Shown: one piece after another, positions 1-5,731 of the stretch
Layout: each line of letters begins with the position of its first letter
Numbering within the stretch: the stretch's first letter is position 1
Origin: CAYIEH01 sp964362385
Lineage (GTDB): Bacteria; Patescibacteriota; Minisyncoccia; UBA6257; UBA9933
Reading direction: 5' to 3'
Assembly (NCBI GenBank): GCA_964362385.1
Contig: CAYIEH010000017.1
Span: 1-12,826, forward strand
DNA length: 12,826 bases
Made by a program: the position numbers and the translations under genes
Notes under the pieces: generated by a model
The model's database searches: none
The model's input: the letters and a program-made list of their open reading frames with translations, nothing else
What the model was told of the DNA's origin: nothing

Positions 1-42
1 TTTAGCGAGGGTAAGATATAGACAACCTTTATTTAAGGCGTT

Positions 43-190
43 ATTCATAATTCATAATTCATCATTCAAGTTGCTTTTTGAAGAAAAGCAACGATTTGTC
101 GCTTCAGGCCAGTCAGCGGTGTTTTACTTGCCCGCCGTAGCTGCCTCCTTCGCCGAAGTAGCTACGAAGGCCGAGTTAACGAAGGCGGGT
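43..190. repeat. Repeat-rich noncoding stretch upstream of copB
   Basis: Positions 43-63 hold three tandem 7-bp units (ATTCATA, ATTCATA, ATTCATC). Positions 70-92 form a hairpin with 9-bp arms GTTGCTTTT and AAAAGCAAC around a 5-base loop. Positions 131-189 are bounded by CCCGCC and GGCGGG and contain an inner GTAGCT/AGCTAC pair plus CTTCG/CGAAG words. This is a complex GC-rich palindrome of the kind seen elsewhere in the window. An open frame at 71-277 crosses this repeat but shows no protein-like features and is not called. I see no gene in 1-283. Confidence 0.6.
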
Positions 191-283
191 GGCAAAAAAC
201 GTCATCCTTCGGCCATTGCCTCGGCGGGACAAGCAAACTCGGAATTAAAACTTCTCGGCGGCGGTGTGATAAAATAATAATAA

Positions 284-2494
284 ATGGAAAACCACAACCA
301 CCATATCCAGAATCATAAAGAACATAAAGAACCTTTTGATAAGCACGAAGGGCATACCGCCAGTATGTTTATAAAAAGATTTTGGGTAAGTTTGATTTTA
401 ACGATACCGGTTGTCATTTATTCCGAATTGCCCCGAAAATTAATCGGCTGGCAGGCGCGCCAATTTTCTGGTTCAAAGTATTTATTGTTTATTCTAGGTT
501 CTTTTATATTTTTTTACGGCGGCTGGATTTTTATAAAAGGCGCAATCAAAGAACTTAAAGCGAAATTGCCCGGAATGATGACGCTTATCAGTTTGGCAAT
601 TTCTGTCGCTTATCTTTACAGCGTTTTCGCAGTCTTAACTGGCAAGGGGCATGATCTTTTTTGGGAACTGGCGACTTTAATCACCATAATGCTTTTTGGC
701 CATTGGTTGGAAATGAAAGCGGTTTTTGGCGCGCAAGGAGCGTTAAAAGAACTTGTCAAGTTGTTGCCCGACACAGCTGAAGTTATAAAGGGCGATAAAA
801 CCGAAATTCTGTTGCTCGCGGAACTTCAAATCAATGACATTGTTTTTACAAGGCCCGGAGGAAAAATTCCCGCTGACGGAGTCGTGATTGAAGGCAAGTC
901 TGAAGTTAATGAATCAACGATCACCGGAGAATCAAAACCGGTTTCCAAAAGTGTCGGCGACAACGTAATAGCCGGGACAATCAACGGCAACGGCAGTTTA
1001 AAAATAAAAATAACAAAAATAGGAGAAAATACTTTTTTATCGGGAATAATGCGGCTTGTTGCCGAAGCCCAGTCGTCAAAATCCAAACTCCAGATACTCT
1101 CGGACCGCGCGGCTTTTTATCTGACCATTATCGCGATTATTTCCGGAATTTTGACTTTTGCGTCGTGGATTTTTCTTAAATCCGGCGCAACGTTCGCCTT
1201 TGAAAGATTGGTCGCGGTGCTGGTTATCGCTTGCCCGCATGCTTTGGGATTGGCAGTGCCATTGGTGGTTTCCATTTCAACGACTTTGGCGGCGAGAAAC
1301 GGATTTCTTGTCCGTCAAAGAATCGCTTTGGAATCGGCGCGGAACGTTGATGTTGTTTTATTTGATAAAACAGGCACGCTTACAAAAGGAGAATACGGCG
1401 TAGATAAAATATTAACGAACGGCCGACCCCGAATAGTAGATTCGCCGGCTGGCGGATCACTGCGAGGCACGCTACCAACTACTGACGACCAATTACTTCA
1501 GCTCGCGGCGTCGGTTGACAGCCATTCCGAACATTTTGTTGCAAAAGCGATTGTTAAAGAAGCGAAAAAAAGAGGGTTGATTTTGTCGGACATTAAAGAT
1601 TTTCAGAGAATAGCGGGTAAAGGAACAAGGGCAAAGGTAAATGATTCTGATGTCTGGGTCGGAGGCGAAGCTATATTAAAAGAAGCGGATGTTTTAATTC
1701 CGGAAATGTTTAAATTGGAAATTGACAGACTGGCCGGCGAAGGCAAGACGATTATTTTCGCGGTTTCGGATAAAAATTTAATCGGCATAATCGCTTTGGC
1801 GGATTTAATCAGGCAGGAATCGCGCGAAGCAATCAACGGCTTAAAAAAAATGGGAGTTAAATCGGCGATGCTCACAGGCGATTCCGAAGAAACGGCAAAA
1901 TGGGTTTCTGAAGAATTGGGCATTGAGGAGTATTTTTTTGGGGTATTGCCTGGAGAAAAAGCAGAAATAATAAGAAGATTGCAAAATTTGAAACAGCCTT
2001 GGTCATTTGGATTTAAATTTTTGGATTTGTTTACCCCGTTTAGAAATCAAAGATTTCTAACGGGGTTTAGAAATTCGGATTTAGAAATTAGAAATTCCCG
2101 CCAAAGGCGGGTTGTGGCGATGGTCGGCGACGGCATCAATGACGCTCCTGCTTTGGCTCAGGCCGACATCGGAATTGCCATCGGCGCCGGCACTAATGTG
2201 GCAATTGAATCAGCGGGCATTATTCTGGCAAAAAACGACCCGAGAGATATTGTAAGCATTATAAAACTTTCCCGTTTGACTTATAATAAAATGATTCAGA
2301 ATCTTTTTTGGGCGACTGGATACAACATAGTGGCATTGCCTTTGGCAGCCGGAGTTCTGGCGTCGTACGGCATTTTGCTTCAGCCTGCCTTGGCCGCCGC
2401 TTTTATGTCTTTAAGCACCGTTATTGTGGCGATTAACGCAATTTTGATGAAGAGGTATAATATCAAGGGGAGTATGGTCGACTCTTCTAAATAA
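284..2494 (+). CDS. copB: CopB-type (P1B-3-like) copper-translocating P-type ATPase
   Basis: An inner-membrane ATPase predicted to export copper (or silver) using ATP. The N-terminus is His-rich (residues 1-25, HNHH, HKEHKE, HEGH) instead of carrying a CxxC metal-binding domain, as in the CopB group. Membrane segments lie near 33-49, 66-86, 97-117, 125-144 and 277-298. They are followed by the transport motif CPH (317-319), which separates CopB from CPC-type CopA. Other motifs are TGES in the actuator domain (214-217), the phosphorylated Asp361 in DKTGTLTKG, TGDS, and MVGDGINDAP in the P domain. C-terminal helices carry GYN and MSLST, typical of P1B-3 pumps. The usual SEHP motif of the nucleotide domain reads SEHF here (His417-Phe418). 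Two in-frame insertions inflate it: a short one around 1420-1483 and about 37 residues at roughly 568-608. The start is the first ATG after a stop-rich AT stretch, with no clear ribosome-binding site. It is followed after 15 bp by a SHOCT gene, probably co-transcribed. Ion specificity is inferred from motifs. Confidence 0.93.
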   Translation: MENHNHHIQNHKEHKEPFDKHEGHTASMFIKRFWVSLILTIPVVIYSELPRKLIGWQARQFSGSKYLLFILGSFIFFYGGWIFIKGAIKELKAKLPGMMTLISLAISVAYLYSVFAVLTGKGHDLFWELATLITIMLFGHWLEMKAVFGAQGALKELVKLLPDTAEVIKGDKTEILLLAELQINDIVFTRPGGKIPADGVVIEGKSEVNESTITGESKPVSKSVGDNVIAGTINGNGSLKIKITKIGENTFLSGIMRLVAEAQSSKSKLQILSDRAAFYLTIIAIISGILTFASWIFLKSGATFAFERLVAVLVIACPHALGLAVPLVVSISTTLAARNGFLVRQRIALESARNVDVVLFDKTGTLTKGEYGVDKILTNGRPRIVDSPAGGSLRGTLPTTDDQLLQLAASVDSHSEHFVAKAIVKEAKKRGLILSDIKDFQRIAGKGTRAKVNDSDVWVGGEAILKEADVLIPEMFKLEIDRLAGEGKTIIFAVSDKNLIGIIALADLIRQESREAINGLKKMGVKSAMLTGDSEETAKWVSEELGIEEYFFGVLPGEKAEIIRRLQNLKQPWSFGFKFLDLFTPFRNQRFLTGFRNSDLEIRNSRQRRVVAMVGDGINDAPALAQADIGIAIGAGTNVAIESAGIILAKNDPRDIVSIIKLSRLTYNKMIQNLFWATGYNIVALPLAAGVLASYGILLQPALAAAFMSLSTVIVAINAILMKRYNIKGSMVDSSK
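1441..1456 (-). repeat. GC-rich palindromic motif inside copB, shared with tgt
   Basis: Read on the minus strand this 16-mer is TCCGCCAGCCGGCGAA. It matches 15 of 16 bases of 6092-6107 inside tgt (TCCGCCAGCTGGCGAA). It lies in a linker of copB (around residues 380-400, RPRIVDSPAGGSLRG) that looks extra relative to ordinary CopB proteins, between the phosphorylation site and the nucleotide-binding domain. The reading frame is kept. Confidence 0.6.
2006..2111 (+). repeat. In-frame palindromic insertion with flanking 7-bp arrays in copB
   Basis: The core palindrome is 2034-2065: arms CCCCGTTTAGAAATC and GATTTCTAACGGGG around an AAA loop, with one unpaired T in the left arm. On its left, 2006-2026 is three heptads (TTTGGAT, TTAAATT, TTTGGAT). 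On its right, 2067-2094 is four heptads (TTAGAAA, TTCGGAT, TTAGAAA, TTAGAAA). A second hairpin CCCGCC-AAA-GGCGGG closes the block at 2097-2111. The whole block is translated between IIRRLQ and VVAMVGDG of the P domain, where related ATPases have only a few residues. Confidence 0.8.
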
Positions 2495-2509
2495 AAAATA
2501 ATTCAAATT

Positions 2510-2761
2510 ATGTTTCATGACGGAGCATACGGCTATATGATGCCGTTTTTGGGAATCGGATTAATCGGTATTTTTCTTTGGGTGTTGTGGTGGGTGTTTA
2601 TTATCACTGTTATCGTTTTATTTGTGCGATGGGTTATTCGCCAAAGCTATCATTGGAAAAAAAGCGACAAATCGCCTGTGGAAATTTTAAAAGAAAGATA
2701 CGCCAAAGGCGAAATTGACAGGAAAGAATACGAGGAGATGAAAAAGGAATTGGAAAAGTGA
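2510..2761 (+). CDS. Small membrane-anchored SHOCT-domain protein
   Basis: An 83-residue protein with one strongly hydrophobic segment (about residues 10-43, rich in Trp, Leu, Ile and Val) followed by a charged helical tail. The tail, VEILKERYAKGEIDRKEYE, is the typical SHOCT (short C-terminal) motif. SHOCT domains are thought to mediate oligomerisation or attachment; no enzymatic role is known. It starts 15 bp after the copB stop and no terminator lies between them, so the two are probably co-transcribed. It may be an accessory subunit or sensor for the copper pump, but that is inferred only from adjacency. The start is the first ATG in frame, without a clear Shine-Dalgarno site. The stop is TGA, showing that TGA is a real stop in this genome. 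Confidence 0.8.
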   Translation: MFHDGAYGYMMPFLGIGLIGIFLWVLWWVFIITVIVLFVRWVIRQSYHWKKSDKSPVEILKERYAKGEIDRKEYEEMKKELEK

Positions 2762-2770
2762 AGCCCCCAT

Positions 2771-2783
2771 GGCGGAATCCGCC
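2771..2783. repeat. Short GGCGGA/TCCGCC palindrome
   Basis: GGCGGA-A-TCCGCC lies just after the SHOCT stop. It has no T-run, so it is unlikely to be a terminator. It shares the CCGCC/GGCGG core with palindromes at 3700, 4850 and 5549. Confidence 0.5.
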
Positions 2784-2845
2784 GAAACACTTTCATTTGC
2801 ATTTGTCCGCAGTTTTATAGCCGTGGTTATTCTATGAAGGCGGAT

Positions 2846-2880
2846 AATAAAATCCTCCCGCTAAGCGGGAGGATTTTATT
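2846..2880. terminator. Bidirectional intrinsic terminator
   Basis: A perfect 16-bp inverted repeat (2846-2861 and 2865-2880) with a TAA loop. The GC-rich stem AATCCTCCCGC is flanked by A-rich and T-rich ends on both sides. It lies between the + strand SHOCT gene (stop 2761) and the minus-strand gene ending at 2902, so it can end both converging transcripts. Confidence 0.88.
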
Positions 2881-2901
2881 TATAAGTATTTTCTACTGGT
2901 T

Positions 2902-3627
2902 CTACTGGCTTGTTGAAGTGGAAACGCTTTGCGTTGATGTTGAGGTTGTTGTGGTTGTTGCCGGTTTGATTATTTTCCAGTTGTCGGGAATCGCGCAAGG
3001 CGTCGGGAATTCTTTAATTTCTCCCGTTTTTTCATGTTGCGCCTTTACTAAAATTTGGACGCAAATTTTCTTTCTGTTTTCAATGTCTCTTTTTAACAGC
3101 GATACGTTTCTCACGATTTTAGCGTTAATCAGCGTCGGGTCGGTTTTGTCCTGTATACCAAAAACATTGACATAGTCGCCGATTGCGTAGTTGTCAATTG
3201 ACGCGTTGGCTCGTTCCGCGTTGAGAATTTCAACGTCCGCCATTAAATGAACTTTGCCGACTAAGCCGAATATCTTAACTTTAAGGATATTATTGGCTTT
3301 GTCTATTTCGGTGATTACGCCGTTTTTAAGATTAACCTGAATGTTGCCGTTGCCCAATTCTTCAACATTCATTCCGGCTTTGCCGGGCTTCATTCTTGGG
3401 GCTAGCTTTGAGATGGCGTTTTCTATTTTTTCTCCCTCTTTTTCAATCTTTTTTATGATTCCCGACGCGCCGCTAGGCATCATTCCTTTTATTTTTTCCT
3501 GTAATTGATTGATTATAATTCTTAAATTGTCCAATTGCGCCGTTTGCGAAGTTTGAGCCATGGCAATTGTTGTGGCTAACCCAAAAATCATCGTTCCCGC
3601 CGCTATTCCCGCTATTATTTTTTTCAT
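2902..3627 (-). CDS. Secreted hypothetical protein with OB-like (DUF5666-type) domain
   Basis: 241 residues beginning with a clear signal peptide (MKKIIAGIAAGTMIFGLATT, probable cleavage after AMA near residue 24), so it is exported. Residues about 25-90 are helical and polar, with possible coiled-coil content (QLDNLRIIINQLQEKI). Residues about 95-175 are a beta-rich region (GVITEIDKANNILKVK, then GDYVNVFG) resembling the small barrel called DUF5666 in other bacteria. The C-terminus is a low-complexity Thr/Ser tail (TTTTTSTSTQSVSTSTS), a common ending of extracytoplasmic proteins in Patescibacteria. Two Cys residues (in KKICVQI and TPCAIPD) could form a disulfide. The ATG directly precedes the signal peptide and has no Shine-Dalgarno site. 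The gene is monocistronic. The function is unknown and the DUF assignment rests on pattern only. Confidence 0.72.
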   Translation of the reverse strand: MKKIIAGIAAGTMIFGLATTIAMAQTSQTAQLDNLRIIINQLQEKIKGMMPSGASGIIKKIEKEGEKIENAISKLAPRMKPGKAGMNVEELGNGNIQVNLKNGVITEIDKANNILKVKIFGLVGKVHLMADVEILNAERANASIDNYAIGDYVNVFGIQDKTDPTLINAKIVRNVSLLKRDIENRKKICVQILVKAQHEKTGEIKEFPTPCAIPDNWKIIKPATTTTTSTSTQSVSTSTSQ

Positions 3628-3695
3628 GGTTTTTTAAAATTTAATTTTGCTCGGTTTGTGCCCTGAGCTTATGGAAGGGCCGACCTTTTGCCGCA

Positions 3696-3716
3696 GAAGT
3701 CCGCCAACAGCGGATT
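3696..3716. repeat. TCCGC/GCGGA palindrome upstream of the secreted protein
   Basis: AAGTCCGC-CAACA-GCGGATTT lies in the leader of the minus-strand gene at 2902-3627. It belongs to the same CCGCC-cored family as 2771-2783 and 4850-4868 and has no terminator T-run in the expected place. Confidence 0.45.
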
Positions 3717-3741
3717 TATACGGGGTTTACAGATAATGACG

Positions 3742-4116
3742 TTATTTTCCAAAATTTATTACAATCTGTCTATTTTTGATTTTTTCAGGATTATTTCTAT
3801 AATTATATGACTTTACGGGCCTGTAGTAAAACGGCATTACGCAGCATTCGCATTGCTGAAGTCGGGGTTCAATTCCCCGCAGGTCCACCAAAGTGAATTT
3901 GAAGAAAAATTTGCCTCGGTGCTTCGCACCTCGTTGGGCAAATCGGCAAGGAAATTCCAACGTAAGATGATTTGGGTTAGTCCTGTTATAAATCCTTAAT
4001 ACAATTTCTAAATACCTTTCCAAGTTATCCTCAGCTATGATTAATTCTTCATTGGTAAAATGAGGGTATATTTTGCGGAGCTCCGGGTCAGGCTCCTGTT
4101 TTTGGTTATTATCCAT
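3742..4116 (-). CDS. Small hypothetical protein; distal half overlaps a tRNA and a palindrome
   Basis: The open frame is 124 codons but only the first roughly 50 look like protein. Residues 11-45 (PELRKIYPHFTNEELIIAED, then a helical stretch ending LRIYNR) match a style of small acidic helical protein that recurs in Patescibacteria genomes. Beyond about residue 55 the frame reads through a palindrome (3909-3943). It then runs through the exact antisense of a tRNA gene (3817-3890), giving LVDLRGIEPRLQQCECC, a typical tRNA-antisense artefact. The gene has therefore probably lost its own 3' end to an insertion or fusion, or the frame stays open by chance downstream of a degraded end. The ATG at 4114-4116 is the first in frame and has no Shine-Dalgarno site. 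No function is known. The N-terminal part is probably a real gene; the full length is doubtful. Confidence 0.45.
   Translation of the reverse strand: MDNNQKQEPDPELRKIYPHFTNEELIIAEDNLERYLEIVLRIYNRTNPNHLTLEFPCRFAQRGAKHRGKFFFKFTLVDLRGIEPRLQQCECCVMPFYYRPVKSYNYRNNPEKIKNRQIVINFGK
3776..3803 (+). promoter_or_regulatory. Promoter of tRNA-Ala
   Basis: -35 TTGATT (3776-3781), 16-bp spacer and a perfect -10 TATAAT (3798-3803). Transcription would start near 3810, a few bases before the mature tRNA 5' end at 3817. Confidence 0.7.
3817..3890 (+). tRNA. tRNA-Ala, anticodon CGC, CCA encoded
   Basis: A complete 74-nt cloverleaf. The acceptor stem GGGCCTG pairs with CAGGTCC and contains a G3-U70 wobble pair, the main identity element for alanyl-tRNA synthetase. 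U8 and A9 follow. The D stem GTAA/TTAC has a short 7-base loop that keeps G18-G19. The anticodon stem CAGCA/TGCTG encloses loop TTCGCAT, so the anticodon is CGC, reading GCG. The variable loop is four bases. The T arm is CGGGG, loop TTCAATT, CCCCG. Discriminator A and an encoded CCA end it at 3890. G3-U70 and the anticodon agree on alanine. A consensus promoter sits just upstream. Confidence 0.93.
3909..3943. repeat. Palindromic element just downstream of tRNA-Ala
   Basis: Outer arms ATTTGCC (3909-3915) and GGCAAAT (3937-3943) enclose an inner hairpin GGTGC-TTC-GCACC (3918-3930). It starts 18 bases after the tRNA CCA and lies inside the distal, non-conserved half of the minus-strand small frame. 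The position suggests insertion next to the tRNA 3' end. A role as a tRNA trailer structure is an alternative. Confidence 0.6.
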
Positions 4117-4198
4117 GTTTATAAATTAAAATAATCGACCCTTTCCTTACAGTATTGAGGATATTTAAAGGGGGTTATGTTGTCCACATTTAACCCTA

Positions 4199-4227
4199 TT
4201 GACAGCTAACCATGGTTTTTCTAATAT
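4199..4227 (+). promoter_or_regulatory. Strong sigma-70-type promoter before a short transcript
   Basis: A perfect -35 TTGACA (4199-4204), 17-bp spacer and -10 TAATAT (4222-4227). The predicted start is near 4234. A strong terminator follows at 4270-4300, so most transcripts would be about 65 nt long. Confidence 0.65.
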
Positions 4228-4233
4228 AAAAAT

Positions 4234-4300
4234 AACAGATCCTTATCGTGTGCTTCGGCTACGGTAAGCAACAAGAGCCCTTCGGGGCTCTTGTTTTTTT
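4234..4300 (+). ncRNA. Candidate small RNA or attenuated leader of the NYN gene
   Basis: The stretch between a consensus promoter and an intrinsic terminator could encode an RNA of about 65 nt with two stems. Stem 1 is CTTATCGT (4242-4249) with ACGGTAAG (4261-4268), including one G-U pair. Stem 2 is the terminator hairpin. No open frame of note lies inside. It could be a free small RNA, or a leader in which read-through controls the NYN gene starting at 4328. No known RNA family was recognised. Confidence 0.4.
4270..4300 (+). terminator. Intrinsic terminator 27 bp upstream of the NYN start
   Basis: Arms AACAAGAGCCC (4270-4280) and GGGCTCTTGTT (4285-4295) around a TTCG loop, continuing into a run of T to 4300. 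This is a textbook Rho-independent terminator. It is not downstream of any + strand protein gene; the nearest upstream + gene is the tRNA 380 bp away. Confidence 0.88.
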
Positions 4301-4327
4301 ATCGCGATAATCTAAAATTCGTATTAT

Positions 4328-4957
4328 ATGAACCCAAAACGGGTTGCTGTTTTTATAGATAACAGCAATGTCTTTCATCACATCTATGACATAAGAAAAA
4401 CCGATAAGAGTTGGGTTGCTTTGTACGACCCGTTGGTGCTTGCGAAGAAATTAGCCGGAGAGAGAAATTTGGTGTATGTGGGATTTTATTGCGTACGTCC
4501 GCCGTCGTATCTTCTTGCCGGAAATGCGGAAGAGCAAAAAAAATACAATCTAACTCAAAAATATTACGGCGAAATACAAAAACTTCCTCATGTCTCGATT
4601 AAATTTGGAGATTTAAAAGGGACAAAAGGGCAGCTCCAGGAGAAAAATTTGGATACGCAGTTAAGTACGGATATGGTGGCAATGGCCGCCCTTGATGAAT
4701 ACGATGTGGCTATTCTCGTTTCAAATGATGGGGATTATAAAAGCGCGGTTGAAAACACCAAAAGGTTCAACAAAAAAATTGAGAATCTATTCTTTAAAGG
4801 GACTCTTTCAATGGCTATTGACGGCATATGCGATATTAAGAGGCGAGCTAATCCGCCGAAGGCGGATTTCGTGGAAGCACCACTGGCGCGGAACGGGGTA
4901 AAGCGGAGTAAAGTCGGGTTTGGGATTTTGTCGGACGAAGATGAGAAAAGCCAGTAA
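4328..4957 (+). CDS. NYN-domain (LabA/DUF88-like) predicted ribonuclease
   Basis: 209 residues with a PIN-like NYN domain covering about 4-170. The acidic residues expected to bind metal are present: Asp11 in VAVFIDNSN, Asp109 and Asp115 in EKNLDTQLSTDM, and Asp134/Asp136 in LVSNDGDY. This spacing fits LabA/DUF88 proteins, which are predicted metal-dependent RNases; the substrate is unknown. The C-terminal 40 residues are basic and poorly conserved in style. They contain an in-frame palindrome (4850-4868) that encodes NPPKAD. There is no Shine-Dalgarno site before the ATG, and a terminator ends only 27 bp upstream. Expression therefore needs read-through, an attenuation switch, or a short-leader promoter using GATAAT at 4306-4311. 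It appears monocistronic. Confidence 0.85.
   Translation: MNPKRVAVFIDNSNVFHHIYDIRKTDKSWVALYDPLVLAKKLAGERNLVYVGFYCVRPPSYLLAGNAEEQKKYNLTQKYYGEIQKLPHVSIKFGDLKGTKGQLQEKNLDTQLSTDMVAMAALDEYDVAILVSNDGDYKSAVENTKRFNKKIENLFFKGTLSMAIDGICDIKRRANPPKADFVEAPLARNGVKRSKVGFGILSDEDEKSQ
4850..4868. repeat. Perfect 8-bp-arm palindrome inside the NYN gene
   Basis: AATCCGCC-GAA-GGCGGATT, translated in frame (ANPPKADF) in the C-terminal tail of the NYN protein. It shares the TCCGCC/GGCGGA core with intergenic palindromes at 2771 and 5549. Confidence 0.7.
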
Positions 4958-4979
4958 ATACGGGAGAAATCGGAAGTAC

Positions 4980-5028
4980 TACCCCTTCATTCCGAGGCAG
5001 TCAGAGTGAAGGGGTGAGTGAAGGGGTA
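4980..5028. repeat. Inverted and direct repeat TACCCCTTCA/TGAAGGGGTA
   Basis: TACCCCTTCA (4980-4989) is matched by TGAAGGGGT at 5007-5015 and by the full complement TGAAGGGGTA at 5019-5028. Either copy can form a hairpin. No T-run follows, so it is not a convincing terminator for the NYN gene. The rest of the 4958-5223 gap holds the rplU promoter and a 7-bp tandem repeat at 5183-5199. Confidence 0.55.
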
Positions 5029-5100
5029 AATCAGTCGGGATTTTGCTCAAAATGGGTTCACGCTATTTTCAAAATATCCCACATTTTTAACTTGGATTTA

Positions 5101-5129
5101 TTGACTTTCTTTTTAGGATTTAATATCTT
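5101..5129 (+). promoter_or_regulatory. Probable rplU promoter
   Basis: -35 TTGACT (5101-5106), 17-bp spacer, -10 TATCTT (5124-5129, four of six consensus matches). The leader to the rplU ATG would be about 90 nt, long enough for a ribosomal-protein leader, but I recognise no known leader motif. Confidence 0.45.
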
Positions 5130-5223
5130 TATTGGGATAACTAATCCTGAATAGCAAAGCAGAATTTGCTACGGGGCACGCGACCTACAACCTACAACCA
5201 AAATATAATTACAATTTAAATTT

Positions 5224-5541
5224 ATGGCTAATTTTGCGGTAATAGAAACCGGTGGCAAGCAATATAAAGTTGCTTCGGGTCAAAAAATAAAAGTTGAAAA
5301 ATTGGATGCCGAGACAAGCGGCAATTTTGTCTTTGATAAAGTTTTGCTTTTGGGAGATGAGGAAAGCGGCGACGCGAAAATTGGAACACCAAATGTTGAG
5401 GGCGCGAAAGTTGAAGCCAAAGTTTTAAGACAGGCAAGAGACAAAAAGAAAATCGTTTTCAGGTATCATTCCAAAACAAGATACAGGAAGAAAAAAGGCC
5501 ACCGTCAGTTATTTACTGAAGTGGAAATTACAAAAATATAA
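5224..5541 (+). CDS. rplU: 50S ribosomal protein L21
   Basis: A structural protein of the large ribosomal subunit that binds 23S rRNA. The 105 residues match the usual full length. The N-terminal beta-barrel signature FAVIETGGKQYKV is at residues 4-16, and the family motif KKIVFRYHSKTRYRKKKGHR is near the C-terminus, where the basic loop contacts rRNA. The start is the ATG directly before this signature. It is preceded by an A/T-rich stretch without a Shine-Dalgarno site, as for most genes here. In many bacteria rplU is followed by rpmA (L27); here a terminator and then tgt follow, so that pairing is absent at this locus. Confidence 0.97.
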   Translation: MANFAVIETGGKQYKVASGQKIKVEKLDAETSGNFVFDKVLLLGDEESGDAKIGTPNVEGAKVEAKVLRQARDKKKIVFRYHSKTRYRKKKGHRQLFTEVEITKI

Positions 5542-5548
5542 CAAATAT

Positions 5549-5572
5549 TCCGCCTGTGAGGGGCGGATTTTT
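5549..5572 (+). terminator. rplU terminator
   Basis: TCCGCC (5549-5554), seven-base loop, GGCGGA (5562-5567), followed by five T. It lies 8 bp after the rplU stop. The stem has the same TCCGCC/GGCGGA core as the non-terminator palindromes. Confidence 0.75.
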
Positions 5573-5621
5573 GTGCTTATTTTTGGAGAGAGAAATTTAA
5601 TTAAAAAAGCAGTAAATAAAT

Positions 5622-5719
5622 CATAAGATATAAGTCGTATGTTGTAAGAAAAAGTAATAAGTCTAATATATAAAATATAGGATTTAAACTTCTTACATCT
5701 TAAATCTTATGACTTAAGT
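5622..5719. repeat. Inverted arrays of 7-bp repeats upstream of tgt
   Basis: The left array at 5624-5651 reads TAAGATA, TAAGTCG, TATGTTG, TAAGAAA. The right array at 5692-5719 reads CTTACAT, CTTAAAT, CTTATGA, CTTAAGT. The two are inverted relative to each other. CATAAGAT (5622-5629) can pair with ATCTTATG (5704-5711), and GTAAGAA (5644-5650) with TTCTTAC (5690-5696). The region between is A/T-rich with possible -10 sequences and ends 12 bp before the tgt start. Confidence 0.65.
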
Positions 5720-5731
5720 CTGTTTAAAGAG

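Noticed and set aside
71..277. Open frame of 68 codons upstream of copB
   Set aside because: It starts at a TTG, runs through a hairpin and a long GC palindrome, and shows no protein-like pattern; better explained as repeat DNA.
2834..3175. 113-codon + strand frame
   Set aside because: It covers the bidirectional terminator and is antisense to the Thr/Ser tail of the secreted protein; a shadow frame.
3742..3895. Distal part of the minus-strand small frame as conserved protein
   Set aside because: The residues LRGIEPRLQQCE are the exact antisense of tRNA-Ala, a known annotation artefact.
4980..5028. Terminator of the NYN gene
   Set aside because: The inverted repeat is strong but no T-run follows either copy, so it was kept as a repeat only.
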